A DNA stretch of 64,000 nucleotides from Massilia sp. PAMC28688 (lineage in GTDB: Bacteria; Pseudomonadota; Gammaproteobacteria; Burkholderiales; Burkholderiaceae_D): NCBI RefSeq assembly GCF_019443445.1, contig NZ_CP080378.1:3410001-3474000 (forward strand), read 5' to 3'. Both the position numbers and the translations under genes were made by a program. This document shows positions 8,407-20,510 of the stretch, piece after piece. How positions within the stretch are numbered: the first letter of the stretch is position 1; every line of letters begins with the position of its first letter. A model generated the notes under the pieces. The model did no database searches. It was not told the origin of the DNA and worked only from the letters and a program-made list of their open reading frames with translations.

Positions 8407-8787
8407 ATGAGAACGCTGATCTTGTTTGTCCTGGCCTTAGGCGTACTGCCCGCCGCCGGTGCCAGCGAGGATGGACCCGGGGCCGCCCCGGGCGGCCCGC
8501 TGGCCATACCCGCGCTGCCTTTCCTCGATAGTGTCGCGGCCGAAGGTGAATTGGGCCAGAGCACCGCGGCCAGCATCCTGGCCGCCACCCGCGGCCGGGA
8601 AGACACCGCCAGTGCCGTGCTTGGCGGCGTCGTCACCGGCAACAGCGCCACCCAGGTCAGCACCGGGGCCAATACCATTACCGGGGGCGCGTTCGCGAAT
8701 ATGAGCGGCCTGCCCGTGGTAATCCAGAACAGCGGTGCGAACGTGCTGATCCAGAACGCCACCGTCATCAACCTCCAGCTCAGGTGA
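8407..8787 (+). CDS. Small secreted protein of the Fap-like operon
   Basis: A 126-aa exported protein with a signal peptide (about residues 1-19, cleaved near AGAS). The C-terminal half contains Asn/Gly/Thr-rich strands, NSATQVSTGANTITGG and GLPVVIQNSGANVLIQN, ending NATVINLQLR. This pattern of N/Q/G-containing strand repeats resembles minor amyloid or chaperone components such as FapA or FapB. It starts 56 bp after the Gly-rich gene with a good CAAGGAG ribosome binding site and ends 4 bp before the C39-like gene. A role as nucleator or periplasmic chaperone for the large repeat protein is an inference from gene order and composition. Confidence 0.7.
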   Translation: MRTLILFVLALGVLPAAGASEDGPGAAPGGPLAIPALPFLDSVAAEGELGQSTAASILAATRGREDTASAVLGGVVTGNSATQVSTGANTITGGAFANMSGLPVVIQNSGANVLIQNATVINLQLR

Positions 8788-8791
8788 GCTC

Positions 8792-9466
8792 ATGCGTGCA
8801 GCAATCCTCCTGTTTGTTGCCACGCTTTCGTGCCCGCCCGGCCAGGCAATGGACGTGCCCATGCCGGGCGTGGCACATTTTTCCGTCAAGGTCAGCAGCA
8901 TCGCGGCCCAGCGCTTTGCCACCACGGCGCGCCAGCAGTTCGATTTCAGCTGCGGCTCGGCGGCCCTGGCCACGCTGCTCACCTACCATTACGGCACGCC
9001 CGCCACCGAGGCGGCCATCTTCCAGCGCATGTACCAGGATGGCGACCAGGCCCGCATCCGGCGCGAAGGCTTTTCCCTGCTCGACATGAAACGCTATCTG
9101 GCCAAGCGCGGCCTGACTGCCGACGGCTTCCAGCAGCCGCTTGACAAGCTGTTCGCGAACCGCCTGCCGGCCATCGTGCTGCTGTCCGAAAACGGCTACA
9201 ACCACTTTGTCGTGGTCAAGGGTGGCGACAGCGAGCGCGTCCTGCTGGGCGACCCGTCCATTGGCACGCGCAGCCTGCCGCGCGCCCGCTTCGAGGCGCT
9301 CTGGCCCAGCAAACTGCTGTTCGTGGTGCACGGTTACAAGGGCCCCGTGACCTTCAACGGCCAGGCCGACTGGCGCGCCGCCCCCGCCGCGCCCCTGGCC
9401 CAGGCCGTGGACCGCAACACGCTGACCAGCCTGACCTTGCCACGCCATGGCCCGGGAGAATTCTGA
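8792..9466 (+). CDS. C39-peptidase-like protein, FapD-like
   Basis: A 224-aa periplasmic protein with a signal peptide (residues 1-19) and a papain-like C39 peptidase domain. Catalytic landmarks are all present: Gln48/49 and Cys54 in RQQFDFSCGSAALATLL, His138 in GYNHFVVV and Asp154 in LLGDPSIG. Stand-alone C39 domains of this sort are encoded in fap operons (FapD), where the protease is thought to process or assist secretion of the amyloid precursors. In peptide exporters the same domain cuts after a GG leader, which is notable next to a substrate made of GG-rich repeats. Its stop overlaps the start of the next gene (TGATG), indicating translational coupling. Confidence 0.85.
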   Translation: MRAAILLFVATLSCPPGQAMDVPMPGVAHFSVKVSSIAAQRFATTARQQFDFSCGSAALATLLTYHYGTPATEAAIFQRMYQDGDQARIRREGFSLLDMKRYLAKRGLTADGFQQPLDKLFANRLPAIVLLSENGYNHFVVVKGGDSERVLLGDPSIGTRSLPRARFEALWPSKLLFVVHGYKGPVTFNGQADWRAAPAAPLAQAVDRNTLTSLTLPRHGPGEF

Positions 9467-9939
9467 TGCCTGCCCTGAATAAAAAAAATGGTTTGCAAAG
9501 CTGCTGCACCGCGTTGCTGGCGCTGGCCTCGGCCGGAGCCGCGGCCCAGGACTGGGTGCCGGTCGGGCCAGAGCGCCTGGACGGCCTGCGCGGCGGATTC
9601 ATCACGCCCGCCGGCCTGCAGGTGTCGCTTGGCATCGAGCGCATCGTCAGTATCAATGGCGACGCCGTGTCGCACGTGACCCTGTTTGCGCTCGGCACGC
9701 CCGGCGCGGGCTTGGCGGGAGGCGACGCCGCGCGCCTGGTCCAGCAGGGCGGCAACAACGTGTTTGCCGGCGCGCTGGATCAGGCCGGCGCCACCTTTGT
9801 CCAGAATTCCCTGCACAACCAGACGATTCGTACCGATACCCTGATCAGCGCCAACGTCAACAGCGCCGGCCTGCTGCGGGAACTTAATTTCAGCCAGGCC
9901 CTGAGCCAGGCAGCCATTACGGCGGCGGGGTCCCGCTGA
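9466..9939 (+). CDS. Secreted FapE-like protein
   Basis: A 157-aa exported protein; the signal peptide ends near AGAAAQ (about residue 27). The mature part begins with DGLRGGFITPAGLQVSLGIER, then has N/Q-containing strands (LVQQGGNNVFAGAL and FVQNSLHNQTIRTDTLI) and ends NFSQALSQAAITAAGSR. The alternation of small, Asn and Gln residues in strand-length blocks is like the minor components of secreted amyloids. The ATG overlaps the preceding stop codon by one base. Its position between the C39-like gene and the outer-membrane barrel gene equals that of fapE. Sequence similarity alone would not name it, so the assignment rests mainly on synteny. Confidence 0.7.
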   Translation: MPALNKKNGLQSCCTALLALASAGAAAQDWVPVGPERLDGLRGGFITPAGLQVSLGIERIVSINGDAVSHVTLFALGTPGAGLAGGDAARLVQQGGNNVFAGALDQAGATFVQNSLHNQTIRTDTLISANVNSAGLLRELNFSQALSQAAITAAGSR

Positions 9940-9962
9940 CGCGCTTTTGACGGAGGATAGGC

Positions 9963-11309
9963 ATGCAGGAACAGCGGAGCATTCTTTTGGCCGGCCTTGG
10001 CGCCGGCCTCACCCTGGCCGCCGGCTGCCAGGCGGCCGGCCAGGACAGCCAGGACAGCCAGCTACAGGCCCTGGAACAGAAGCTGGCCGCCCAGGCCGGT
10101 CAGATCGCACAGCTGGCGCGCGAACTGGCGGCGCAGCGTGCCCTCGTCGAGGAGCAGCGGGCCGCCCTGGCGCGCCTGACGCCGCCGGCGAGCACAGCGC
10201 CTGAAGCGCCGCAGGTGGCGGCCACGGCGCCGCAGGAGCTCGACGAGCAGCGAGCCACCGGCGCCCAGGTGGCCGCGGCTCCTGCCCAGCCGGCCCAGCC
10301 GGCCCCGCGCCCGGCCCAGCCGGTGGGCCGCACGCCGCCGCGCCGCGACCGCCCACCCGAGGTGCCGCCACTGTTCGAGCAGCCGGGCGTGCTGACCGCG
10401 CCCGACAAATACGTGGTCGAACCTGCCCTGCAGTTCGGCTACGCTTCAAGCAACCGCGTGGCCCTGGTCGGCTATACCGTCATTCCCGCCCTCCTGATCG
10501 GGCTGATCGATGTGCGCGAAGTCAAGCGCAATACGGTGACCGGCTCGCTGTCGCTGCGCACGGGATTGAGCAAGCGGCTGGAAGTGGAGGCCAAGCTGCC
10601 TTATGTGTACCGGTCCGATGCGACCGTCAGCCGCGAGCTGTTTACCGGCACCGCGGTGGAGCGGGTGTTCGATACCAGCGGCAAGCACGTGGGCGACATC
10701 GAGCTGGCGGCACGCTACCAGCTCAACCAGGGCGGCGCGGCACGCGCCTATTACATTGGGGGGCTGCGCTTCAAGAGCCGTACCGGACGCGACCCGTTTG
10801 ACGTCGTCACCGACTGCACCACCCGCTGCGTGGGCGAGAACGTGACCGGCACCGGCCTGCCGCTGGAATTGCCCACCGGCTCGGGCTTTTATTCGCTGCA
10901 GCCAAGCCTGACCTGGCTGTTCCCGTCCGACCCGGCCATTTTCTTCGGTTCCGTCAGCTACCTGTACAACTTCGAGCGCAAGAACGTGAGCCGTACCGTG
11001 CTCAATGGCGAACGCGAGCGGATTGGCGACCTGAAGGCGGGCGCCGTGGCCGGCTTCAATTTCGGCATGGGCATCGCGCTCAACGATAAAACCTCCATCA
11101 GTTTCGGCTATGATCATAGTTCCGTAGCAAGAATGCAACAGAATGGGGCGCCGGTTCCGTCATCCGTGCGCACACAACTGGGCACCTTGGTGATAGGCTA
11201 CTCTTACCGGCTCGATGCCACACGTACGCTCAATGCATCGGTCGGGGTCGGCGTGACGCGCGACACGCCCGATGTCTCACTCACACTGCGCATGCCTTGG
11301 AGCCTCTGA
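9963..11309 (+). CDS. FapF-like outer-membrane barrel with N-terminal coiled coil
   Basis: A 448-aa outer-membrane protein. A hydrophobic signal (residues 6-24) is followed by a coiled coil (residues 33-72, rich in Gln, Ala, Leu and Glu), a Pro/Ala linker (73-135) and then about 300 residues of alternating beta-strands, for example GSLSLRTGLSKRLEVEAKLPYVY and SVSYLYNFERKNVSRTV, ending VSLTLRMPWSL. This order of coiled coil, linker and porin-like barrel is that of FapF, the trimeric channel that exports amyloid subunits in Pseudomonas. A possible lipobox (LAAGC) is present but atypical. An AGGATAG ribosome binding site precedes the ATG. It is the last Fap-like gene, and a GGDEF-EAL gene follows after 10 bp. 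Confidence 0.8.
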   Translation: MQEQRSILLAGLGAGLTLAAGCQAAGQDSQDSQLQALEQKLAAQAGQIAQLARELAAQRALVEEQRAALARLTPPASTAPEAPQVAATAPQELDEQRATGAQVAAAPAQPAQPAPRPAQPVGRTPPRRDRPPEVPPLFEQPGVLTAPDKYVVEPALQFGYASSNRVALVGYTVIPALLIGLIDVREVKRNTVTGSLSLRTGLSKRLEVEAKLPYVYRSDATVSRELFTGTAVERVFDTSGKHVGDIELAARYQLNQGGAARAYYIGGLRFKSRTGRDPFDVVTDCTTRCVGENVTGTGLPLELPTGSGFYSLQPSLTWLFPSDPAIFFGSVSYLYNFERKNVSRTVLNGERERIGDLKAGAVAGFNFGMGIALNDKTSISFGYDHSSVARMQQNGAPVPSSVRTQLGTLVIGYSYRLDATRTLNASVGVGVTRDTPDVSLTLRMPWSL

Positions 11310-11319
11310 GGAACAATAA

Positions 11320-13374
11320 ATGATGGCAGTGCAGGAGGAAGATGACCTGCTGGCGTACGCCGCCGTGGCCCCCTGGGAGTCGCGCGCCGGCACGTCTGTC
11401 GTACTGAGCGCCGGCGGCGCCCTCATGGCCGGGCTGGACGGGCCCGGCACCCAATCCCTGGCCGACTTCATGGCCCTGGTCCATCCGGGCGACCGCGCCC
11501 GCCTGGCCGAGTACCTGGGCAGCGAAGCGCGCGCCGGCCACTTTTCCGTCTCGTTCCGGGTCTGCCCGGGAACGGCCGGTCCGCGCTGGCTGACCCTGCG
11601 CGGCAGCGTGCTCGATGCCACCGGCGGCGAACTGCCCCTGATCCGCGGCCTCATCGGCGAACGGGCCGACCAGATCCACACCGATACCATTGCCGCCCGC
11701 ACCCTGAAGGCCATTGACGAAGGCATCCTGACCAGCGATGCCAGCGGACGCATCACCTACATCAACCCGGCCGGCGAAGCCTTGACCGGCTGCGCCGGCC
11801 ATCAAATCCTGGGCCTGATGGTGGACCGCGCCCTGCATTTTGTGCATCCGGACGGCTCGCCCGAATTCGAATGCGCGGTCCAGCGCTGCCTGCGCCTGCG
11901 CCAGACCGTCACCCGCGCGGCCGACTGCATCCTCTCCACCTGCGACGGACGGCGCCTCGTCATCGAGGAAGCCGCCTCGCCCATCATGGGCGCCGACGGG
12001 CAGGTCACCGGCGCCGTCATGGTCTTTCGCGACGTGAGCCACGAGCGCCACCTGCGCCAGCAACTGTCCTGGCGCGCCACCCATGACGCACTGACGGGCC
12101 TGCTCAACCGGGCCGAGTTCGAGGCCCAGCTCGCCAGCGCCTGCCAGAGCGCGGCTGCCGACGACCATCTGCACGCGCTGCTGTTCATGGACCTGGACCG
12201 CTTCAAGATCGTCAATGATACCTGCGGCCACGGCGCCGGTGACCAGCTGCTGCAAATGCTCACCAGGCTCTTGCTGGCGCACCTGCGCGAGAGCGATGTG
12301 CTGGCGCGCCTGGGCGGCGACGAGCTGGGCTTGCTGCTGCTGCACTGCCCCATGGACAAGGCCGAGCACGTGGCCAACAATTTGCGCCAGGCAGTGCGCG
12401 ACTTCCGCTTTCAGTGGGAGGAGCATGTGTTCCAGCTTGGCATCAGCATCGGCATTGCCGGCATCGTGCCGGACGGCTGTCCCGCCCGCGACATCATGAG
12501 CCGGGCCGACCAGGCCTGTTACGCCGCCAAGCAGGCGGGGCGTGACTGCGTGCGCATCTACGAGCCGAGCGCCGCCGAGCGCGCCGCCCATGCGGGCAAG
12601 GCGGCCTGGATGGCCAAGCTGCGCAGCGCCTTTGAACATGAGCGCTTCCGCCTCTATACCATGCCGATCCGGCGCCTGTCGGCGCCGGGCGACGGCAACG
12701 GGGAGGGCGGGCACGAAGAGATCCTGGTGCGCATGTCCACCGAAAGCGATGGCGTGCTGCTGCCCGGCGCCTTCCTGCCGGCGGCCGAACGGCACGAAAT
12801 GATGACGGCGATCGACCGCTGGGTGATTGACGCGCTATGCCGCTACATGCACCAGCAGCAGCTGGCCGACCCCGGGTGGGGCGCGCTGTGCTCGGTCAAC
12901 CTGTCGCCGGCTTCCATGAGCGAGCCGGGCATGGCCCGCTTCGTGGCCGACTGCTTTGCCCGCCACGCCGTCACGCCATCCATGTTCTGCATCGAAATAG
13001 ACGAATCGGCCATGGCGGCGGCGCCCCATGCGGCGCGCGAACTGGTGCAGGAACTGCGCGGCAGTGGTTGCCGCTTTACGCTTGACAATTTTGGCGGTGC
13101 CATGTCGTCCTTTGCCACGCTCAAGCAGGTCCCGGTGGACTTCTTGAAAATTGACGGCATGCTGGTACGCGGCAGCGCGAGCGACCCCATGTGCCGGGTG
13201 ATGGTGCGCGCCATCAGCGATGTGGCCCATACGATGGGCATGCAGACCGTGGCCGGGCATGTGGAAAATGACGACATCCTGCACGCCCTGGATGATTTGG
13301 GCATCGATTTCGTGCAGGGGTATGCCATCGGCCAGGCGCAGCCGCTGCCGGAGCGGCGCTACCTCATGCATTGA
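11320..13374 (+). CDS. PAS-GGDEF-EAL cyclic-di-GMP protein
   Basis: A 684-aa cytoplasmic protein with no membrane segments. Two PAS-like domains occupy about residues 20-115 and 125-240. A GGDEF domain follows, with DLDRFKIVNDTCGHGAGDQLL, signature GGDEL (332-336) and an RxxD inhibitory site (RESD, 323-326), so diguanylate cyclase activity is plausible. The C-terminal EAL domain starts near residue 445 and keeps EILVR (467-471), SVNLSPAS and LKIDG. However, the DDFG motif is DNFG, and the glutamate of the VAEGVE motif is missing (VAGHVEN), so hydrolysis is probably weak or lost. The gene begins 10 bp after the FapF-like gene with the GAGGAA ribosome binding site overlapping its end, so the two are likely co-transcribed. 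Confidence 0.9.
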   Translation: MMAVQEEDDLLAYAAVAPWESRAGTSVVLSAGGALMAGLDGPGTQSLADFMALVHPGDRARLAEYLGSEARAGHFSVSFRVCPGTAGPRWLTLRGSVLDATGGELPLIRGLIGERADQIHTDTIAARTLKAIDEGILTSDASGRITYINPAGEALTGCAGHQILGLMVDRALHFVHPDGSPEFECAVQRCLRLRQTVTRAADCILSTCDGRRLVIEEAASPIMGADGQVTGAVMVFRDVSHERHLRQQLSWRATHDALTGLLNRAEFEAQLASACQSAAADDHLHALLFMDLDRFKIVNDTCGHGAGDQLLQMLTRLLLAHLRESDVLARLGGDELGLLLLHCPMDKAEHVANNLRQAVRDFRFQWEEHVFQLGISIGIAGIVPDGCPARDIMSRADQACYAAKQAGRDCVRIYEPSAAERAAHAGKAAWMAKLRSAFEHERFRLYTMPIRRLSAPGDGNGEGGHEEILVRMSTESDGVLLPGAFLPAAERHEMMTAIDRWVIDALCRYMHQQQLADPGWGALCSVNLSPASMSEPGMARFVADCFARHAVTPSMFCIEIDESAMAAAPHAARELVQELRGSGCRFTLDNFGGAMSSFATLKQVPVDFLKIDGMLVRGSASDPMCRVMVRAISDVAHTMGMQTVAGHVENDDILHALDDLGIDFVQGYAIGQAQPLPERRYLMH

Positions 13375-13380
13375 GGGCTA

Positions 13381-13662
13381 TCAGCGCGGCGCCAGGCCCA
13401 GTTGATCAAGCCGCAGCACGATGTCGGCGCGCCGCTCGCGCTTGATGTCCTGCCAGTGGCGCCCTTCGATCGCGCCGATGATCGCGTACAGGGCCAGGAT
13501 ATTGACGCCCGGGATGCGCGCCTTCAGTCTGGCATAGACGTCAAACGGCTCGGCCGCGCGCAGTTGGGCGGGGCAGAGAATCCCGATTTGTTCCAGCCAG
13601 GCCGCGGTCACGGGACCGAGTCCCTGCATGTCGATCAGCCGCTCTTGCGCATCCATTGTCAT
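13381..13662 (-). CDS. TfoX C-terminal-domain protein
   Basis: A 93-aa protein consisting of a TfoX/Sxy C-terminal helical domain: residues 12-90 with MQGLGPVTAAWLEQIGI, then LRAAEPFDVYARLKA, then NILALYAIIGAIEGRHW. This helix-hairpin-helix-like domain occurs alone in many betaproteobacteria, and its function apart from the competence regulator TfoX is not established. It reads against both neighbouring c-di-GMP genes, with only 6 bp to the stop of the upstream one. The start MTMDAQERL was used; the second Met two codons later is equally possible. Confidence 0.8.
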   Translation of the reverse strand: MTMDAQERLIDMQGLGPVTAAWLEQIGILCPAQLRAAEPFDVYARLKARIPGVNILALYAIIGAIEGRHWQDIKRERRADIVLRLDQLGLAPR

Positions 13663-13771
13663 GGCGCCATTCTAGGCCAGTCCCAGGCAATTGTCATGGC
13701 GCGCAGCCCGCGCCGGGAACCAAGCCGGGGCAGGGCGGTCCAACCCGGATCACAACCGGTGGTGTGCAGTC

Positions 13772-15874
13772 ATGGCAATCGCCCAATTTATCCGTGCCCA
13801 CATCGCGGCCATCCTGGACGAATGGGAGCAGTTTGCGCGCAGCCTGCCCATTGCCCGCAAGCTCAGCCGGGAAGCCCTGCGCGACCATGCGCGCGGCATT
13901 CTCCTTGCCATTGCCGATGACCTCGAGCGCGAGCAAAGCGCGGCGCAGGCCGAGGTCAAGTCCAAGGGGGGCGGCGTGCCCGTGTCCCCTTCGAGCGCGG
14001 CCGGCCTGCATGGGGCCGACCGCCTGGTGGAGGGCTTCACGGTCAACGATGCCATGTCGGAATACCGGGCCCTGCGGGCCTGCATCGTGCGCCTGTGGAC
14101 GCAGCAGGCAGGGACCGGGCGCGATGGCGCCTGCGCCGACCTGATCAGGTTCAACGAAGCCATCGACCAGGCCTTGACGGACTCCCTCGACGGCTATTCC
14201 GATGACCGGGAGCGCCGGGGCCGCTTGTACGATACCTTGCTGTCGGTCTCGCCCGACCTGTCGTTTGTGGTCGATCACGAAGCACGCCTTGTGTACGGCA
14301 ATGCCGCCCTGGCCAGCGAGGTGGGGGCGCCGCTGAGCGCGTTGCGCGGCCAGCGCCTGGCCGATCTGAACGGCTTTCGTCAGAGCATGCTCGCAGAACA
14401 TGTGGCGGCCGTGTTCCGCACGCGCGCGGCCACGCTGGGCGAATTCACGCGCCAGCGCAGCGGGCGCCCGGTCACGTATGAATACCTGCTGGTCCCGGTG
14501 GGCGGGGCCGAGGAAGCTGTCGAGGCGGTGGCCGGCATTGCGCGGGACATCTCGCAGCGCAAGGCAACGGAAGAAAAATACCGGCGCGGCGCCCATTATG
14601 ATGATCTGACGGGGCTGCCCAACCGCAACCTGTTCAGCGACCGGCTGCATCACGAAATCGAACGCGCGCGCCGCCTTGGTCTGCCGCTGGCGCTCATGTT
14701 CATCGATCTCGACGGCTTCAAACAAGTCAACGATCTGCTGGGCCACCAGGCCGGCGACGAATTGCTGCGCCAGGCGGCGGCCCGTCTGCGGGGCTGCGTG
14801 CGCGGCGCCGACACCGTGGCGCGCCTGGCCGGCGACGAATTTACCGTCATCCTCAGCGAAATCCGGCACATGCCCCATGTGTACGTCCTGGCCCAGCATA
14901 TCCTTGATGAGCTGGCGCGCGAATTCACCCTGGGCGAGCGCAAGGTCGTCATTTCCGCCAGCCTCGGCGTTGCCATCAGTCCCCAGGATGGGGCGGATGC
15001 CGCCGTGCTGCTGCGCCATGCAGACCAGGCAATGTATGCGGCCAAGCAGGCCGGCCGCAACCGCTATTGCTTGTTCACGCCCGAAATGCGGCACGCCGCA
15101 TGGCAGCGCCGCGCCCGCGTTGCCGAACTGCGCCAGGCGATGGCCCTGCATCAGCTCAAGGTCTTGTATCAGCCCATCGTGGCGCTGGCTGACAGAGCCG
15201 TCATCGGTGCCGAAGCGCAGCTATGCTGGCAGCATCCGCAACAGGGCCTGCTGGCCTCGTCCAGCTTTGCGGATCTTGCCGCCGAGGCAGGCCTGACGGG
15301 CGAGCTGGACGGCCTCGTGATGGCCGACGCACTTTCTCATGCAAAGCAGTGGGCGGACAGCACGGGCACGGCATTTCCCATCAGTATAGAAAGCGCGTCC
15401 TTTGTGTTCGATGGGGCAGGCAGCGGGCCGCAGGTGCGCGCCATTATGGACCAGCTGCCCCAGGCGGGCGCCCCGGTGGCGCTGGAAGTGACCGAGGACA
15501 TGCTGCTCAGCGACGCGCCCGGCGGCCGGGCCATGCTGGCCCAGCTTGCCAGCGCCGGCGTCATGCTGACGCTGGATAATTTTGGCAGCGGCCGTTCGGC
15601 GCTGGCCAGCCTCACCTCGTTGCCTCTGGCCGGCCTGCGCCTGGCGCCGGCACTGGTACGCGACCTCGCCCAGACCATGCCCCGATCCCTGGCGCTTGGC
15701 ATCATTGCCGCCTGTCATGGCATGGGATTGATGGTGGTCGCCGAAGGGGTGGCCACCCCGGAACAGGCGAATTGTTTGCTGGAACTTGACTGCGATTATG
15801 CCCAGGGCGACCACTTCTACCGGCCGATGGCGCCGGAGGCGCTGCACAGCCTGATCGTGGGGCCGCAGCCTTGA
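13772..15874 (+). CDS. RsbR-N/PAS/GGDEF protein with degenerate EAL domain
   Basis: A 700-aa cytoplasmic protein. Residues 1-150 resemble the helical RsbR/RsbRD sensor domain (MAIAQFIRAHIAAILDEWEQF). Residues 160-270 form a PAS domain and residues 275-440 a GGDEF domain with AGDEF (353-357) and an upstream RGAD inhibitory site. The C-terminal EAL domain is clearly degenerate: EALLRW is EAQLCW, the VNLS asparagine motif is SIES, DDFG is DNFG, and the LKID motif is LRLAP. It is probably a cyclase whose EAL part serves as a sensor or docking module. The start at MAIAQF was chosen because the sensor domain begins there; the frame is open 27 codons further upstream. Confidence 0.88.
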   Translation: MAIAQFIRAHIAAILDEWEQFARSLPIARKLSREALRDHARGILLAIADDLEREQSAAQAEVKSKGGGVPVSPSSAAGLHGADRLVEGFTVNDAMSEYRALRACIVRLWTQQAGTGRDGACADLIRFNEAIDQALTDSLDGYSDDRERRGRLYDTLLSVSPDLSFVVDHEARLVYGNAALASEVGAPLSALRGQRLADLNGFRQSMLAEHVAAVFRTRAATLGEFTRQRSGRPVTYEYLLVPVGGAEEAVEAVAGIARDISQRKATEEKYRRGAHYDDLTGLPNRNLFSDRLHHEIERARRLGLPLALMFIDLDGFKQVNDLLGHQAGDELLRQAAARLRGCVRGADTVARLAGDEFTVILSEIRHMPHVYVLAQHILDELAREFTLGERKVVISASLGVAISPQDGADAAVLLRHADQAMYAAKQAGRNRYCLFTPEMRHAAWQRRARVAELRQAMALHQLKVLYQPIVALADRAVIGAEAQLCWQHPQQGLLASSSFADLAAEAGLTGELDGLVMADALSHAKQWADSTGTAFPISIESASFVFDGAGSGPQVRAIMDQLPQAGAPVALEVTEDMLLSDAPGGRAMLAQLASAGVMLTLDNFGSGRSALASLTSLPLAGLRLAPALVRDLAQTMPRSLALGIIAACHGMGLMVVAEGVATPEQANCLLELDCDYAQGDHFYRPMAPEALHSLIVGPQP

Positions 15875-16052
15875 GGGCAGAAAATACCCGCGCCCGCCGG
15901 AGCCTTCGGTGGACGCTTCGCGGCGCGCGCAAGGGCATCAACTGCAGGGTGGATTCCGGATCGCCGGCGCGGGCAAGATAGTTCTGAGTAGAAATAGTGT
16001 TGTCGCCGTCGAGACGGCATCCCACTGGCGCGGCGGTGGAAGTTGCCTTGTT

Positions 16053-20043
<3,991 letters not shown>

Positions 20044-20081
20044 GCCAGGCTGCGGGCCGGGCAACCGGCCTGCATACGCTC

Positions 20082-20423
20082 ATGCGCCTCATCACGCTCG
20101 CCCTCGCGGCACTCCTGATCCTGATCCAGATTCCCCTGTGGCTGGGGAAGGGCGGATGGCTGCGCGTGGCCGAGCTGGAAACCCAGGTCAGCAAGGCGAA
20201 GATCCATACCGAGGAGCTCAAGGCGCGCAACGCCAAGTTCGACTCCGAAGTGCGCGACCTGCGCGACGGTACCGGCGCCGTGGAAGAGCGCGCGCGCCTG
20301 GAACTGAACATGATCCGCGAAAACGAAGTCTTCGTGCAGTTCCTGCGTCCTGAAGACCCCAAGGAATCGGCCACGCCGCCGCCGCCTCCACCGCCTGCAA
20401 AGCCGGATAAGCCCAAGCAATAA
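20082..20423 (+). CDS. ftsB: Cell division protein FtsB
   Basis: A 113-aa single-pass inner-membrane protein of the divisome, where FtsB pairs with FtsL and FtsQ. Residues 1-22 form the transmembrane helix ([20 protein letters not shown]), and residues 28-75 form the periplasmic coiled coil ([20 protein letters not shown]) that ends in the conserved [15 protein letters not shown] segment. The C-terminus carries a proline-rich extension with seven consecutive prolines before KPDKPKQ, longer than in E. coli FtsB but common in Burkholderiales. Location directly after eno is the conserved position. Confidence 0.93.
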   Translation: MRLITLALAALLILIQIPLWLGKGGWLRVAELETQVSKAKIHTEELKARNAKFDSEVRDLRDGTGAVEERARLELNMIRENEVFVQFLRPEDPKESATPPPPPPPAKPDKPKQ

Positions 20424-20436
20424 TCAAGCATCTGTC

Positions 20437-20493
20437 TGAATGTCGTTGACATTCATGTCATTTCGGCGTTTAATTTCTGTGTTGACAGAAATT
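20437..20493 (+). promoter_or_regulatory. Promoter with two palindromic operator candidates, upstream of GbsR-type gene
   Basis: A near-consensus promoter is visible: TTGACA at 20446-20451, a 17-base spacer, and TTTAAT at 20469-20474. Two inverted repeats overlap it. TGAATGTC-gtt-GACATTCA at 20437-20455 covers the -35 box, and AATTTCTGT-gttg-ACAGAAATT at 20472-20493 covers the -10 box and the expected transcription start. The regulator gene begins 17 bp downstream, so autorepression is likely. Confidence 0.7.
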
Positions 20494-20510
20494 GCAGAAA
20501 TGAGGGAAAT

